In this document: positions 1 through 11,165 of the stretch, piece after piece | Position numbering within the stretch: the stretch's first letter is position 1 | Layout of the letters: each line of letters opens with the position of its first letter | NCBI GenBank assembly: GCA_030762895.1 | Contig: CM061069.1 | Location: 104,549,923 to 104,613,922 of the forward strand | Direction of reading: 5' to 3' | Length of the DNA stretch: 64,000 bases | DNA from: Sophora flavescens | Lineage: Eukaryota; Streptophyta; Magnoliopsida; Fabales; Fabaceae | Made by a program: the position numbers and the translations under genes | Notes under the pieces: model-generated | The model's input: the letters and a program-made list of their open reading frames with translations, nothing else | What the model was told of the DNA's origin: nothing | Databases searched by the model: none

Positions 1-610
1 TTTATATTAATATATGATATACCAAAATACATATGGAATATATTTGAATTTATGAAAATAAATTTATAAAAAATATTTTATAATTTTCATATAAACTTAT
101 TTTAATTTATTGGAATAAATTTGTCAAATAAATATATAAAAATAAGTAATTTCTAACTTAATTTAAACAAATTATTAAATAAATATTTAATTAAACTATT
201 TATTCTAAGGCACAACAATTATACTTTGAGATATAGATATGGTAGCCTCTCCCACCACACTTATATTGAGATATCATATCTATATAAAATTACATATAGC
301 ATATGTACAAAAACTATTATTTAAAAAAAAATAGTAATAACCACTACAATTTGTCTTGAGGACCCAATTGTTCCTATCTACATACCAAAATTACTGTGTT
401 GCATAGTGCTCACCATGATCACTGATTATTGTTACTTAGTTTCAATTTGTCTTAATTAACAAGAGTTGGTAATTAATATAAAGGTAAACATAATAATAAT
501 AAAATTAAAACATATCCAACCCAATCTATAAAAAAAAACATATTCCACCCCAAAAAAAAACGGTAAAACATAATTCAGGAATGATTGCAATGATGTAAAT
601 GGGGTTTTAC
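1..610 (-). other. AT-rich sequence, probably intron of the bHLH gene
   Basis: No coding exon is visible on either strand. The bHLH gene to the right ends its last visible exon at 611 with a good GT donor, and the next expected exon (second helix of the bHLH domain) is not found here. This stretch is therefore most likely its fourth intron, running off the window. Confidence 0.5.
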
Positions 611-2539
611 CTTGTTAGCATTAGGAACCAGTTCCTGCAAGGCCTTCATTCTCTCTGCAATTCGCTCCCTTCGTAACTGCCATAAGCAATATAGTAATTC
701 CCAAGCAGCTTCAGAATAAGAAACGTATCCAGAAAACGTATAGAAAACAAAGCGACCAATCCTACCATCATGGCGTTTCTTTTTCATTATAAACCCTACT
801 CCCTCCCGTCCATATTAAGAAAAAAAAATCCAAAACTTTTGACTCAATATATACATAATTTTTATTTTTAATAACTCGTTTAATAATATTATTTTTAAAA
901 TATCTTTTATTTAATATAATTTTTATTTTCTAATGATTCATTCTATTTCAATAACACAAGCAATATCATAAAAAATAATTTAGGTAAAACATAATTTTTT
1001 AACCAAACTAAATGAGACTAATCACTTTAATATGATATGTGTGTAGTATTAATTTTTTTGTTTATAATATGAACATGAGGAAATAATTGATAGTATTAAT
1101 TGTTCTGTCTGGCACGGATCGTATTTTCTGAAAAAATGACGTTTTCACGTTTTTAAAGGGACTTTGTTATTGCTACCAGAAAATGACACCTGAAATTATT
1201 GGGCTCGATTTTCTGGGAATCCAAACATGTTAAATGACGCCAAGAATGAAAGTCAAGAAAAACTGTACCCTTTCAGCTATGCTGTGTGGGTCCGTTGCTT
1301 GACCTCTTCTGGCCCGAACCCTCTGCCTCGGCTGAGCCGGTGTTCCACCGCCAGCACCACTCGCCGGAGCTTGATTATTCCCTGAAGCCCCAAAATTCTG
1401 CCCCTGCACCGGATTCGAACCTCCCTATCATTCCAAAATATAAATAAAATTAAAATAAAATAGACAAATTATGTTCTGTAACTATAATAGCAATTATAAC
1501 CAAGATTTTAAATTGTGTTTTATGGTTTCAATTGCAAATATTTTGTGTTTATCATAGTTATAAAAAAAATGTGACTGAGGTAACAACAATTATGATCACC
1601 ATGCAGTTTCACATGATAGCAAAATCTTAATATTGTAGTCTTAGTTGCAATTGCAAACTACAATTTAAAACCTCCTTAAGCTTGTAATTGAATATCGCGA
1701 TCATGAATCATGATTTTAGTTATATCAGATATATTTTATTTTATTTTTGCCAATTGCACGTCACTGTGATGGCAATCGCAGTATAGAACAATGAATTATG
1801 ATGAAAATAAAAATTATCTTCAGAAAATAGAAAAAAAATAGAAAATTACAAACCTGAGGTGGTTGAAAATGCTGAGTTTGGTTTGATGCATGACCTGTGC
1901 CATGCAGAGATTCAGCGAAACCGTTGTACAGAGCTTGAACTGAAGCTTCAGCACTCTAAAAACGAAAAAAACAAAAAATAAATAAAAAATTCAGAAAACT
2001 CTTGGCCTTCAAACTAGTCTGTATCATAATCATACCTGATTTTTGAAGGATGAGCCGTCAACGACGTCGTTTCCACTCAACGACAGCGGCATCTGGAGGA
2101 GACCAGAGTCAGCGGCGCCTCTAGACATGAGGAGCTGTTGCTGGAGCATAAGAGCGGCGGCGGCGGCGGCGGAGGCCTTGTTCGTCGGAGTGTTGGCGCC
2201 GGTGATCTGGTGGTTACGGAACTTGGAGGCCAAGCTAGCGTGTTCGTCGTAAGGGAAAGTAACGACATTAGTTTCGTGGTTAGACGGCGTCGTTTCGTTG
2301 CTGTTGTTGTTGAGGTCTGGCCAGGAGCAAGAGGGAAGGTTGGAGAGCATTTGTTCGAGGAAGTCGTCATGGGAATTGGTGGGGTCAAAGTGAGGGTTGA
2401 GTTGTTGGTGGTGGTTATTGTTCATTTGAGAGTTTTGGATCTGGTTGTTATTGTTGGTGTTGTGAAGGTCTTGAAGAGAAATTTGAGAAGAGTTCAAGAG
2501 AGAGTTGATTCCTTGCATTTCTCTGCTACTAGGTTGCAT
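611..2539 (-). CDS. bHLH transcription factor, RHL1/LRL (bHLH66/69/82-like) group, partial
   Basis: Four minus-strand coding exons can be placed: 2036-2539 (168 codons, start at 2539), 1854-1955 (34), 1269-1424 (52) and 611-676 (22). All are phase 0 with GT-AG introns. Exon 1 encodes an Asn/Gln-rich activator-like region beginning MQPSSREMQGINSLL, then an alanine run. Exon 2 contains SVQALYNGFAESLHG. Exon 3 ends in the basic region (RVRARRGQATDPHSIAER). Exon 4 continues LRRERIAERMKALQELVPNA, the basic region plus helix 1, with the His/Glu/Arg E-box contact pattern (H..ER..R). Helix 2 and the C-terminus lie beyond the left edge. The family controls root-hair growth in Arabidopsis and Lotus; that role is inferred by homology. 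No frameshift or stop is seen, so this may be a live gene. The start is the first Met in the frame after the 5' leader and matches the family N-terminus. Confidence 0.88.
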
Positions 2540-2760
2540 AATTATAAGAAGTGTTTAAAACAAAAGGGTATGAGTAAGAGAGAGAGATTTAAATGGGATG
2601 AGAGAGGAACTGGGTTAGCATTGGAAGTGAAAATGAGCGTTTTAGGGGGGTTTTGAGGTTTCCGCGTTCAGGATCAGAACAGAACAGAAGCGACTTCTGT
2701 ATCTGTGTGTGTAGTGTGTATCGAATTCTCTCTACAGTTCGCAGTGGATATTTAAATAGT
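2540..2760 (-). promoter_or_regulatory. 5' leader and TATA-like promoter of the bHLH gene
   Basis: Read on the minus strand, TATTTAAATA at 2749-2758 is followed by a CT/CA-rich leader and then the start codon at 2539. A TATA-like box about 210 bases before the ATG suits a plant gene with a leader of roughly 180 bases. The transcription start was not located. Confidence 0.45.
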
Positions 2761-2836
2761 AAAAAAAAAAATTGTCTTCAATTCCTCCTTTTATTTTTTT
2801 GTCTTGTCTTTTCTTTGTTTATCTATCATCCGATTA

Positions 2837-3151
2837 TCTATTTTGGTAAACAACTTAATTAAGAACTTATCACATAAGATCTTATCGCATGAGAGTTTGT
2901 GCCATAAGTGCTTAAAGAAAAAAAGGATATGAGAGAATTCGAATAGTGAAAAATATGGAGAGGGTGTTTAGTGCATAAACTCTTACGATAATTCCATGTT
3001 TTCTCTCAGTGACTTATGAAAATAAGTCAAAAACTCCTTATGTGATGGCATAATTAAGTAATTTTTATAAACTCTGTCAAACACACTGCATAAGAGCTTA
3101 TATCATCAGATAAGTCAAAAAAAACTTAAATAAGTTCTTCCAAACACCACC
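2837..3151. repeat. PIF/Harbinger-type (Tourist-like) MITE, copy A
   Basis: The element is about 315 bp, with one end reading GGTGGTGTTTGG (complement of 3140-3151) and the other a decayed GTAAACAACTTAATTAAG. It is flanked by TTA at 2834-2836 and 3152-3154, the 3-bp target typical of PIF/Harbinger. The interior (repeated CTTAT/ATAAG motifs and an AGGGTGTTTAGTGCATAA segment) matches, in inverse orientation, the copy at 33517-33842. Confidence 0.7.
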
Positions 3152-4809
3152 TTACTCATGTTGTTTTGCAAAAGAAAGAATAAAGTTTCTCTCATTTTTT
3201 TTTCCTCCTCGTTTAACTTATAGATGGAAGGTAAATGATGAGGATTTTACTCGTGAAGAAATGGGAATGGCAGACACCAACAATTTGTGTTTTTATAAGT
3301 GTTTGATAAAAATGATTTTGAATGAAATTGATTCTGTAAAATTGATTTGGTTAGAATTGAGTTTGAAGTGAAGTGATTTATGTTTGGATGCTTTTATTTT
3401 TGAAAGCAAGTTTGATGTAAAACTTAACATAAATTTTTCAACCCAGTGTAAAAGCTATATTTTGTAGCTTCTAATGTAATCACTTCCGGCAGCGAGAATC
3501 GATTTTACCTAACAACAACCAAACACTTCATTTTTTTATTAAAATCACATTTAGCATGAGGAGAATCAATTCTGGAGATTTTCAAACGTGAAACCAAACA
3601 CATACTTCCTCGCATGAGTATAGGAGATTAACTTAATGAGCTGTTGGACTTTAATCAGCTTATATTAAATTTTATATCAGTGGAACCTTAGTCTTAATAA
3701 TGAATTTAACTTGAATTTTTTGGTTCCCGAAAAAAAAAACTTGAATTTTTTTCGTAGATAATTTAACTTGGATTTTAATTTAACGTTTTTCACATAGTTT
3801 GTTAATTAAAATGAATTTAGTTGAATAAAAATAGATTCAAAATGTTACTGTATATTAAAGTAAATAAATACTATAATCACTCTTAATATATAAAAAAACT
3901 AAGCTTATTAATTAAACATGTGAAAGATCAAACTTAGGACTACAGTAAGATTATAGTAGACTTCATTGTTGGTAATTTGGATGGTAATTCATTGGATTAT
4001 TATCGGTGACTTTACCTTTCAGTAAATTTGAAATTACCATCAGTTTTGTTTCCACCAGTATAAAGGCTGAAAATAGACGACAAAATTCTTGTAGGTATTG
4101 TTTCCAAAAAAAAATCTTCTAGGTATGATAGGTCAATCCCGTGTTAATAACATGTTATAAACAATGAAAAAAAGTTATAGAGAGATCAACACAGAACGAA
4201 TATGAACTCAAGTTCTAATTCTTTAGAAAGTAACTATAACATTTCTTCCCAATCTAATCTTCTTGTTAACGATACCCTTAATTCCTAACCACTATATATA
4301 TAATGAGTTTAATTTTGATAAAAATACTATTATAAAGTATTTTATATCGTCAATCGATCATATATCACATCATGTATAACTTTTAATTAAGATAATTATC
4401 ATAAGAGTTAAATATTTTTTAATAATTTAATAATGTATGTCTCATTATGAGTGTAAAAAAACTATTTTTTTCCCCCAAGGTATCCTCCACCCGCAAATAT
4501 GGAAACTAATCCCTCGAGTCGGGTAGGACCACAATAACGGCAAAGCTTTTCCTCAAGAGTTTTAACACTGATTCATTTCCAGGGTCAAGATTCGAATTCG
4601 AGACATCTGGTTAAGCTGAAAGACATGCGTATCATCCCATTAAAACGCTCTTGGGTAGTATAAAGAAACTTTTACACTGATAATATTATAATTAAGTAAA
4701 CCCATATAAAACATGGATTTTTAAAATAAGGAATACCTATATAGCTAAGAATATGAAAAGACTTTGATCGATTTATTCTCTCTTTAAGGAACAATGTAGT
4801 TTTTAATTT
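3152..4809. other. Intergenic, with degenerate MITE-like and SINE-like pieces
   Basis: No gene is supported. 3285-3603 looks like a decayed MITE: it starts TTTGTGTTTTTATAAG, ends in AAACGTGAAACCAAACACA, and is rich in GAATTGATT-type motifs. 4308-4697 looks like a decayed member of the 6957 MITE family (TTTACACTG end at 4667). It holds an inner segment (about 4470-4660) with a B-box-like GATTCGAATTC, possibly a SINE remnant. Boundaries are uncertain. Confidence 0.35.
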
Positions 4810-6675
4810 AGTTTAATGAACTTTTTGGTCCATGTAAAGTAGCGGTATTTTGAAATATGTCCCTGTAAAATATTTTGTGTGGTTTTGGTCCTTATATTTT
4901 GAAAGTTTTTGGTTTTCGTCCCCACCGTTAGGTTGCTCCCTTAAACTGCTGACGTGGTTGACGGTGCGCCATGTCAGCAATGTCAATCTGGTCTGACAGT
5001 GCTGACATGTCAGCCATGCCAGTCGACACTTTTTTTTTTTTTTTTAAATTAATTTGTTAAAAAAATTTAAAAAAACAAAAACAAAAATAAATGACTTTTT
5101 TAAAAAAATTTAAAAAAACAAAAACCAAAATAATTTCGTTTTTTAATTATATGTGATTATTAAATATTATTTACCTTAAGGAAGGTATGCGTTCTAATTT
5201 GATTCATGTGGTTAGGCCGTGTTCTAATTTGACTCATGCGCAATTTCTCAAGGAAGCTTCTAGCTTCTTCAAGGACCAACTAGCAGAGGAGGGAAAACCC
5301 AGAAAACTTAACAAGAACATACCATCTTCCCCTCCATTCTCACCTTGGTCATACACATAACCCAGAAAGCCTTCATCCTCTTCAATCCTCCATAAATCCT
5401 CACTACTTCCATAACCAAAAACACCACCTAAACAAGGAAAAAGCAACACAGAAACAGTACCCACAACCATCTACACACAGAAGCGCCCCTTTTGGAGGTA
5501 CAATATATGGATAACCCACCCCAGTTGGTGAGGGTGAACACCTTAGATGACCATATTTTGTTTGCGGCTGTCTATGCTTCATTGGCTACTCTAGATTAAA
5601 CTTTAATGGTGCTGAATCATGAGAGTTTTCAGTTCCAAGGGTTAGGATTCAACTTTAATGGGGATTCAACTCTGCTGGCCCCGACCCCCCCCCCCCCGCC
5701 AAATCTTCTTCCCTTCTCTCCTTCGTCCCCTACCGGTGAGAGGATAACATCATCGCCATTTGGTCCTCCACCATCGTCTGCAGAGATTTTTCTGCCTCGG
5801 GAACACAGATCCGTGTCGGCAACAGACCCACAACACCAATCGCGCACGAGATCTGCGTCGTTCTCAAACCTCTGGAGACCATAATTATCGTCTCGTCTTC
5901 GGCCGACAAGAAGACTGAGACGTCTCTGTCACTTCAAAAAAACAACTGTTTAGCGGCCAGTAATATTCGGTCGCTAAACAAAGTAAATCGATCAGCTATT
6001 TAATTTAGCGATCGATTTAGCAACCGATTAAGGGTGGTGGTGAATACACTGTCGCTAAAGGTTTTAGCGATCGAAATAATATTTTGATGCGCTAATTGGC
6101 GACCGAATTTTCCGTCGCTAAATAATAATAAACAATCGCTATTAGGTTGGTCGCATTTTTTGGGTAGCCATTTCTAGCGACCGATAATCGGTTGCTAGTT
6201 CGGTCGCTAATTTTGGTTCTCATTAACCTATATTAGCGACGGATTTTCGATCGCTATACCTCATCTGTAAATTTTAAATAAAGTTTAGCGACCGAATTAT
6301 TGGTTTCTAATTCGGTCGCTAAACTGGTTCCTGCCATACACATTATGTGTGTTAGGGTTAGGATTTTTTAGAAAAAAAACCATTTTTTTAATTTTTGTTT
6401 TTTTTAAATAAAAATTAGAATAAAATAATTTTTTAAAAAAAATTGAATTAAAAATTAAAAAATTACATGTCAGTTGACGTGGCTGACATGTCAGCACTAT
6501 CAGACCAGATGGCACTGCTGACATGGCATACTGTCAGCCACGTTGGCAGTTTAACGGAGCAACCTAACGAAAACCAAAAACTTTCAGAATATAAGGACCA
6601 AAACCACACAAAAAGTTTTATAGGGATGGATTTCAAAACACCCTGCTTTACAGGGATCAAAAAGTTCATTAAACC
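4810..6675. mobile_element. Mutator-like TIR element (non-autonomous MULE) with 9-bp target duplication
   Basis: Long terminal inverted repeats of about 220 bp face each other: 4810-5030 and 6470-6675, ends AGTTTAATGAAC and GGTTTAATGAAC. Both contain GTGTGGTTTTGGTCCTTATA and repeated GACATGTCAGC. The element is flanked by TTTTAATTT at 4801-4809 and 6676-6684. Long TIRs plus a 9-bp duplication are the Mutator-superfamily signature. No transposase is present. The interior holds a GC-richer, gene-like stretch (about 5230-5930) with open frames on both strands that I do not recognise, including a Pro-rich plus-strand frame at 5606-5884, followed by a CACTA-type array. The gene-like part may be captured host DNA (Pack-MULE); this is inference. 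Confidence 0.8.
5928..6340. repeat. CACTA-type end and subterminal repeat array inside the MULE
   Basis: The segment starts CACTTCAAAAAAACAACTG, resembling a CACTA terminus (CACTA with one change). It continues with about a dozen inverted and direct copies of TTAGCGACCGA / TCGGTCGCTAA spaced 15-45 bp apart. Only one terminus is found, so it is a fragment. The repeat motif differs from those of the two full CACTA elements in the window. Confidence 0.6.
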
Positions 6676-6956
6676 TTTTAATTTTGACAATACTTGTTAT
6701 AATTTTTAACCTATGTACTAGACAAGCTTAGAAAGAAAAAAAAAGGCAAAAAAAAAAAAGAAAAAAGATAAGCTTAGAAATTTTATTATCACTAGTATAT
6801 TCATCCGGCATCATGTGTTTGTCAATTTACATATTTTACTTTTGTTAAGGGGAAACGAAAAAATTTCAAAATCATTTTAATTTTATTTTTATGAATATAA
6901 ATAGACAATATACTATATTTATAATATTATCTTCTTTGTATTCTTTTAGATCGTTA

Positions 6957-7148
6957 AAGAGTTTAATTGTTATATATCGATAGTGTAAAGTTTTTTATAT
7001 TGTCAATCAATCAATCACCAATCATAGAATGGATAACTTTTAAGATAGCTAGGATAAGAGTAAAAAAAACTTGCTAATGTGACAATTTATGATTGGATGT
7101 CTGTGTAAAAAATACTTTACACTGTCAATATATACCAATTAAACTCTT
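6957..7148. repeat. MITE with AAGAGTTTAATTG ends, copy A
   Basis: The left end reads AGAGTTTAATTGTTATATATCG and the right end is its imperfect complement (ATATACCAATTAAACTCTT). The inner borders are ATAGTGTAAAG and CTTTACACTGTC. The same family recurs at 28062-28245. It is about 190 bp with no coding capacity. Confidence 0.65.
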
Positions 7149-10100
7149 CTTAAATTAGTTCCTGTCAAAAAAATTCTTAAGTTAGCCGTAGATTAAAATT
7201 AAAATTAAAATTTTACTAACTTTTTTGTGTGAATCGAGAGAAACAAAACCAAACCAAAGGAAGAAAAACAGACTACAATCTCAAAATGGAAAACATCAGC
7301 TAACAGAAAGGGAGACATGCCCCAGGGAGGAGTGTCAAAAGTGCTCATGGAAAACATCATTAGAAGGGTTTAAGATCACACGTTTACGCAATAAACAATC
7401 TCGATCATTAATTTAAAATCGGATGACTCATATTATATCTTTATTAAATCAACTTAAAAAAATATTTGCTATTAACATGTAACTGCATCACACAGTTACA
7501 TTAGAAAATCCATTTCCCATTAGAAGTTAGAAGCAGTTGGTTAGAAAATCAGCACCACCGGTTACCCTTCTAAGAGTGTGAGCCATATTGATTCTCCAAT
7601 TCATAGCAATCTTGCCCCTTATAGAGTGAACTAGAGAATTGGGGCGTTGGCCTCTTCTTGTACAACAAAAAAAATATATCTGATTAACGAGTATTCTTAG
7701 AGCACCGATTAAGGAATCTAAATATAGTAAGATATCATTGAAAAATCAAGTATTTATCTCCTCAAAACGTTAAATACATCATTTTTAAATAAGATATTTC
7801 TTTTTTTGATTTCTTAATCAATACCTAAGAATATTCGTTGATGTTCTTAAAATAAAATAAAAAAGTGAACTAGAGAAGGATAATGGTGATACTTATTACT
7901 TGGAAATATCTCCACCAATCAAATCCAAAGCAAAATGGTAGTCATAATAATTTTACTATCTTTATATTTATCTTTAAAATTTAAATTTAATAATTAATTA
8001 TGATGAACTTGAATTAAAAATTACAGACCAAATTAAAAATCTACTTCATGTATAGTATAGGTAACGCGTACCTACCGTAGTTTTACAATCTCCACTTTGC
8101 CACCTATTTTGCTGCCACGTCACAACTTATTTCTCCGTATTTTATTTTTTTCAAGTATAATTTTCCTCCTGTTCTCTTTCTAATTTCAAACTCTCCTCCT
8201 TCTCTTAACACACAGCTGCATGCCATCACTAGAGGAATGATTTCGAGCCATTTGTGGCCTATAATAACCCATTTACTTCGTTTTTTCTCTCATTTTACCT
8301 AAATAAATGGTTTTTCCACATAGATCTGATTTTTTTTTCTCGTGTTTTTCGTCGTCTGTGTGCGGCGGTATTATTGTTCGTCGTCTTGATGAGGCGTTGT
8401 TTGGTTTCTCGTGTCTTGGTACGATGTTCTTTTGGTTCGGATTGGCATATCTACTTTGATCCATCACAGATTTGATCAAGAATTGGACGTCAATGTTACA
8501 GATCAAGAGACATGGGTATTCCGATGATTTTGATTTTGTCATTTTTGTAGGCATTTTGATTTTGCCATATTATGCTAACCTGGATGCTGTGAGTTCGCAG
8601 ATTCATCCTCTTTTCGATTTTTAGCGATATTGAATTTGTATTGTTTTCGATATATTTTACTCGTTTGAATGGATGAATAGGTAAAAAAAAAAAAACTGTA
8701 ATTTTCCTCAATTATATGATTTTGTGGAGAAAATATTTGATTAGCAGCCCCAATTTCGGCGAATTCAATGGGCAAGTTTCTTTCTTTTTGGTTGATCGAG
8801 TCAATGTATGAGCAAGTTTCAACTTCAACAAGTTGAGCTTGGGTCCAACAGTTTTGAAATTCGAGAGTGGATAGTCACAGCGCAACTACTTGAACGATAA
8901 AAAATAGATCACCACGAACTAACTTCTGCTGGTTTGGAAGTTTGAAAAAAGAATAAGCTTAAATAGTAGAATTATGCGTCTTGTTAATACTTAATAGTTT
9001 TTTTTTCTTTTTATGATGAGTATAATAGTTTTTTCTTTTAAAGGAATACTTGATAGTTAATACTTTATTTTAAATATTTTTATGGATTTTCCAATGTACA
9101 GTCACAGTCTCCACGGAAGCAGAAGATCCAGAATGCAGAGATTTTTTCATATCGTTTAGTTTGAGTGAAAAGGAGAGGAAAGAAAATGGAAGGATTTTGC
9201 ACTTTTCCTCTTTGTTTCTTTACAGAGAACGATGAAGGAAAGAAAAAATAAGTTAAGTACGACCGTACGAGATCCATCCTTAGAACTTTCTTCACATATT
9301 GAGAAGAAAATCTGAGGAAAACAACTTTCAGGGGTGAAAGTGAGAGGAAAGAAAGTGAAAGGAAAGAAAGAGAAAGAAAAGAAAATGAGTAGAAAATGAG
9401 AGGATTGTTTATTTGTTTGTTAGGAGAGAAAATGAGAAAAAAGAAAACCTAAACTTTTCTCTCCTTTGTTTGATCGAGTAGAAAGTGAAAGGAAAGAAAA
9501 AAATATTTAAAAAATGACCAAAATACCCTCGTATAATAATTTTAAAAAAATGGCTTGTAGTCTTTTTACAAAAGAGTGGCAATCCTTTCCCATTTTAGTG
9601 CATCAGTTTGCATGAAGTGCCTTGTTCCATGTGTTTTCCGTCCATTTTGGGAGGAAAAAAATGGGTGGGCCCCACGTTTTTTCTCTTCCGTCTCTCCTTT
9701 ATCTAGAAACCAAACGATGGAAATGTTCTTGATTTTTGTGTTTTCTATCCATTCTTTTTCTTTCCACCATATTTCCCACGTTCCAAACACACTGTTAACA
9801 TTCAAATGACATGTTTAACCCCAACTAACCTTTGCTCCTGTATTTGCAGCTGCTGCAACCAATTATTATATTAAAAGTTTGTAAACTTTATATTTAATTA
9901 AATAAATAGATAAATATTATTAAATGTATAAATTTATAAAATGATTATTAAAAAAATATTTTTTTTAAAAACATAGTATAGTTAAAAATTAAAATTATTA
10001 CTATTACATCCTATTTTTATTTAAGGGTGTTAAGATTAGTTCACAAAACCGTTTCTTTTTTTCCTCTCTCTTTCTACCCAATCATTCAAGATGATAGAAA

Positions 10101-10604
10101 ATTTTTAATTTTCTTTCATTTTATTTTTTCTAGTACCAAACATTTAAACAATCATATCATCTTTTATTCTTTATCTCTCTTTCCTTTTTTTCCTTCCATT
10201 TTCTTTAATAAACCAAAACAATCTGTTAGTGTTCAATTCGTAAGTGATGAATGACATTTGATGATAGCATAAAAATATTATTTTATGAATTAATTTTTTG
10301 AAAAATTATACCGACCTCTCTCTAGACTTGACACAAATATAGTCAATATCTCTTTTATTTTAGAAATCATATGATCATCCCTTCATACTTGTGTTATCAT
10401 CACACTTTCAAGGTAATATTAAATTTATATTTACTTCTTTTCAAGGAGAGGTGAGTATAACTTTTAAGACAAGAACGAGAGATGTGTTTAATGTAATTAA
10501 ATCAAACTTGAAGAAAAGCAAGAGTAATTTTTGTAGCTTTTAATGATAAATAAAATAGTAAAGAGACTAAAGTTTATTAGCATAAATCAGTGACTTTTTT
10601 TAAG
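7149..10604. other. Intergenic, no supportable gene
   Basis: Open frames here are short and show no recognisable motif. 9120-9510 and 9600-9790 are purine/pyrimidine-rich with repeated GAAAGGAAAGAAA-type words and their complements, as in a decayed foldback repeat. 7690-7850 resembles the repeat type seen at 28488 (AAGAATTCTTAG, ATTGAAAAATCA words). 8160-8480 has a CT-rich leader-like stretch and a 73-codon frame with no similarity I recognise. Confidence 0.4.
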
Positions 10605-10996
10605 ACTAAATTATATTTTTGGTCCTCGTTATTTTAGGTTTCAATTTGATCGCTCTTTTATTGTTTGTTCCAAAATAGTCCCTTATTTCTCAAAGTTATA
10701 CTAATGTGGTCCCTCTTTTATTTTTTTTCGGAAATAGCCCCTTATTTTTCAAAAGTTAGACCAATGTGATCCATTTTTTAGTTCCAAATGGTCCTTCTTT
10801 TTTATTTTTTGTTCTGAAATGATCATTTATTTTACAAAAGTTATATCAATTTGAACATCTTCGTACCACATTTTAAACGGAAAGGATCGCATTGAAACAA
10901 AAAATAAAGATAAGGAATCAAAACGGAACAAAAAAAATAAAAGAAGGACCAAATTGAAACTAAAATAAAAATAAGGGACCAAAAGTATGATTTAGC
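10605..10996. repeat. MITE with GACTAAATTATATTTTTGG ends
   Basis: The left end GACTAAATTATATTTTTGGTC and the right end (complement GCTAAATCATACTTTTGGTC) form imperfect inverted repeats of about 50 bp, including TTTCAATTTG. The inside repeats 'gtccctyttttatttt' words. It is a common non-autonomous plant repeat type of about 390 bp. No target duplication could be fixed. Confidence 0.55.
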
Positions 10997-11017
10997 ATTT
11001 TTTTTTATTAAAGTATT

Positions 11018-11165
11018 TTTTGGCATGATAATTGAAAGAATAATTTTTTGGGATACAGCAAGACCCTTAACGGTGATCCATTCCAATTTTGTATAGTATC
11101 TTTTGGCGTGATAATTGAAAGAATACTGTTAGAACCTTAACAGTGACCCATTCCAATTATGTCTG
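11018..11165. repeat. Imperfect tandem duplication, about 85-bp unit
   Basis: GGCATGATAATTGAAAGAAT (11021 on) and GGCGTGATAATTGAAAGAAT (11104 on) each lead into an 'agacccttaacggtgatccattccaatt'-like segment. The second copy abuts or overlaps the presumed start of the copia LTR at 11128. Confidence 0.55.

Noticed and set aside
575..787. 70-codon open frame on the minus strand
   Set aside because: Only 611-676 is coding (bHLH exon 4); the rest is intron read through on both sides.
2043..2656. Plus-strand frames opposite the bHLH exon
   Set aside because: Shadows of the minus-strand exon with low-complexity Val/Gly translation.
5606..5884. Proline-rich 92-codon frame in the MULE
   Set aside because: Composition-driven; a frame of similar length exists on the opposite strand and no motif is recognised. 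Kept only as possible captured sequence.
8254..8475. 73-codon hydrophobic frame
   Set aside because: No family motif, no splice or regulatory context beyond a CT-rich stretch.
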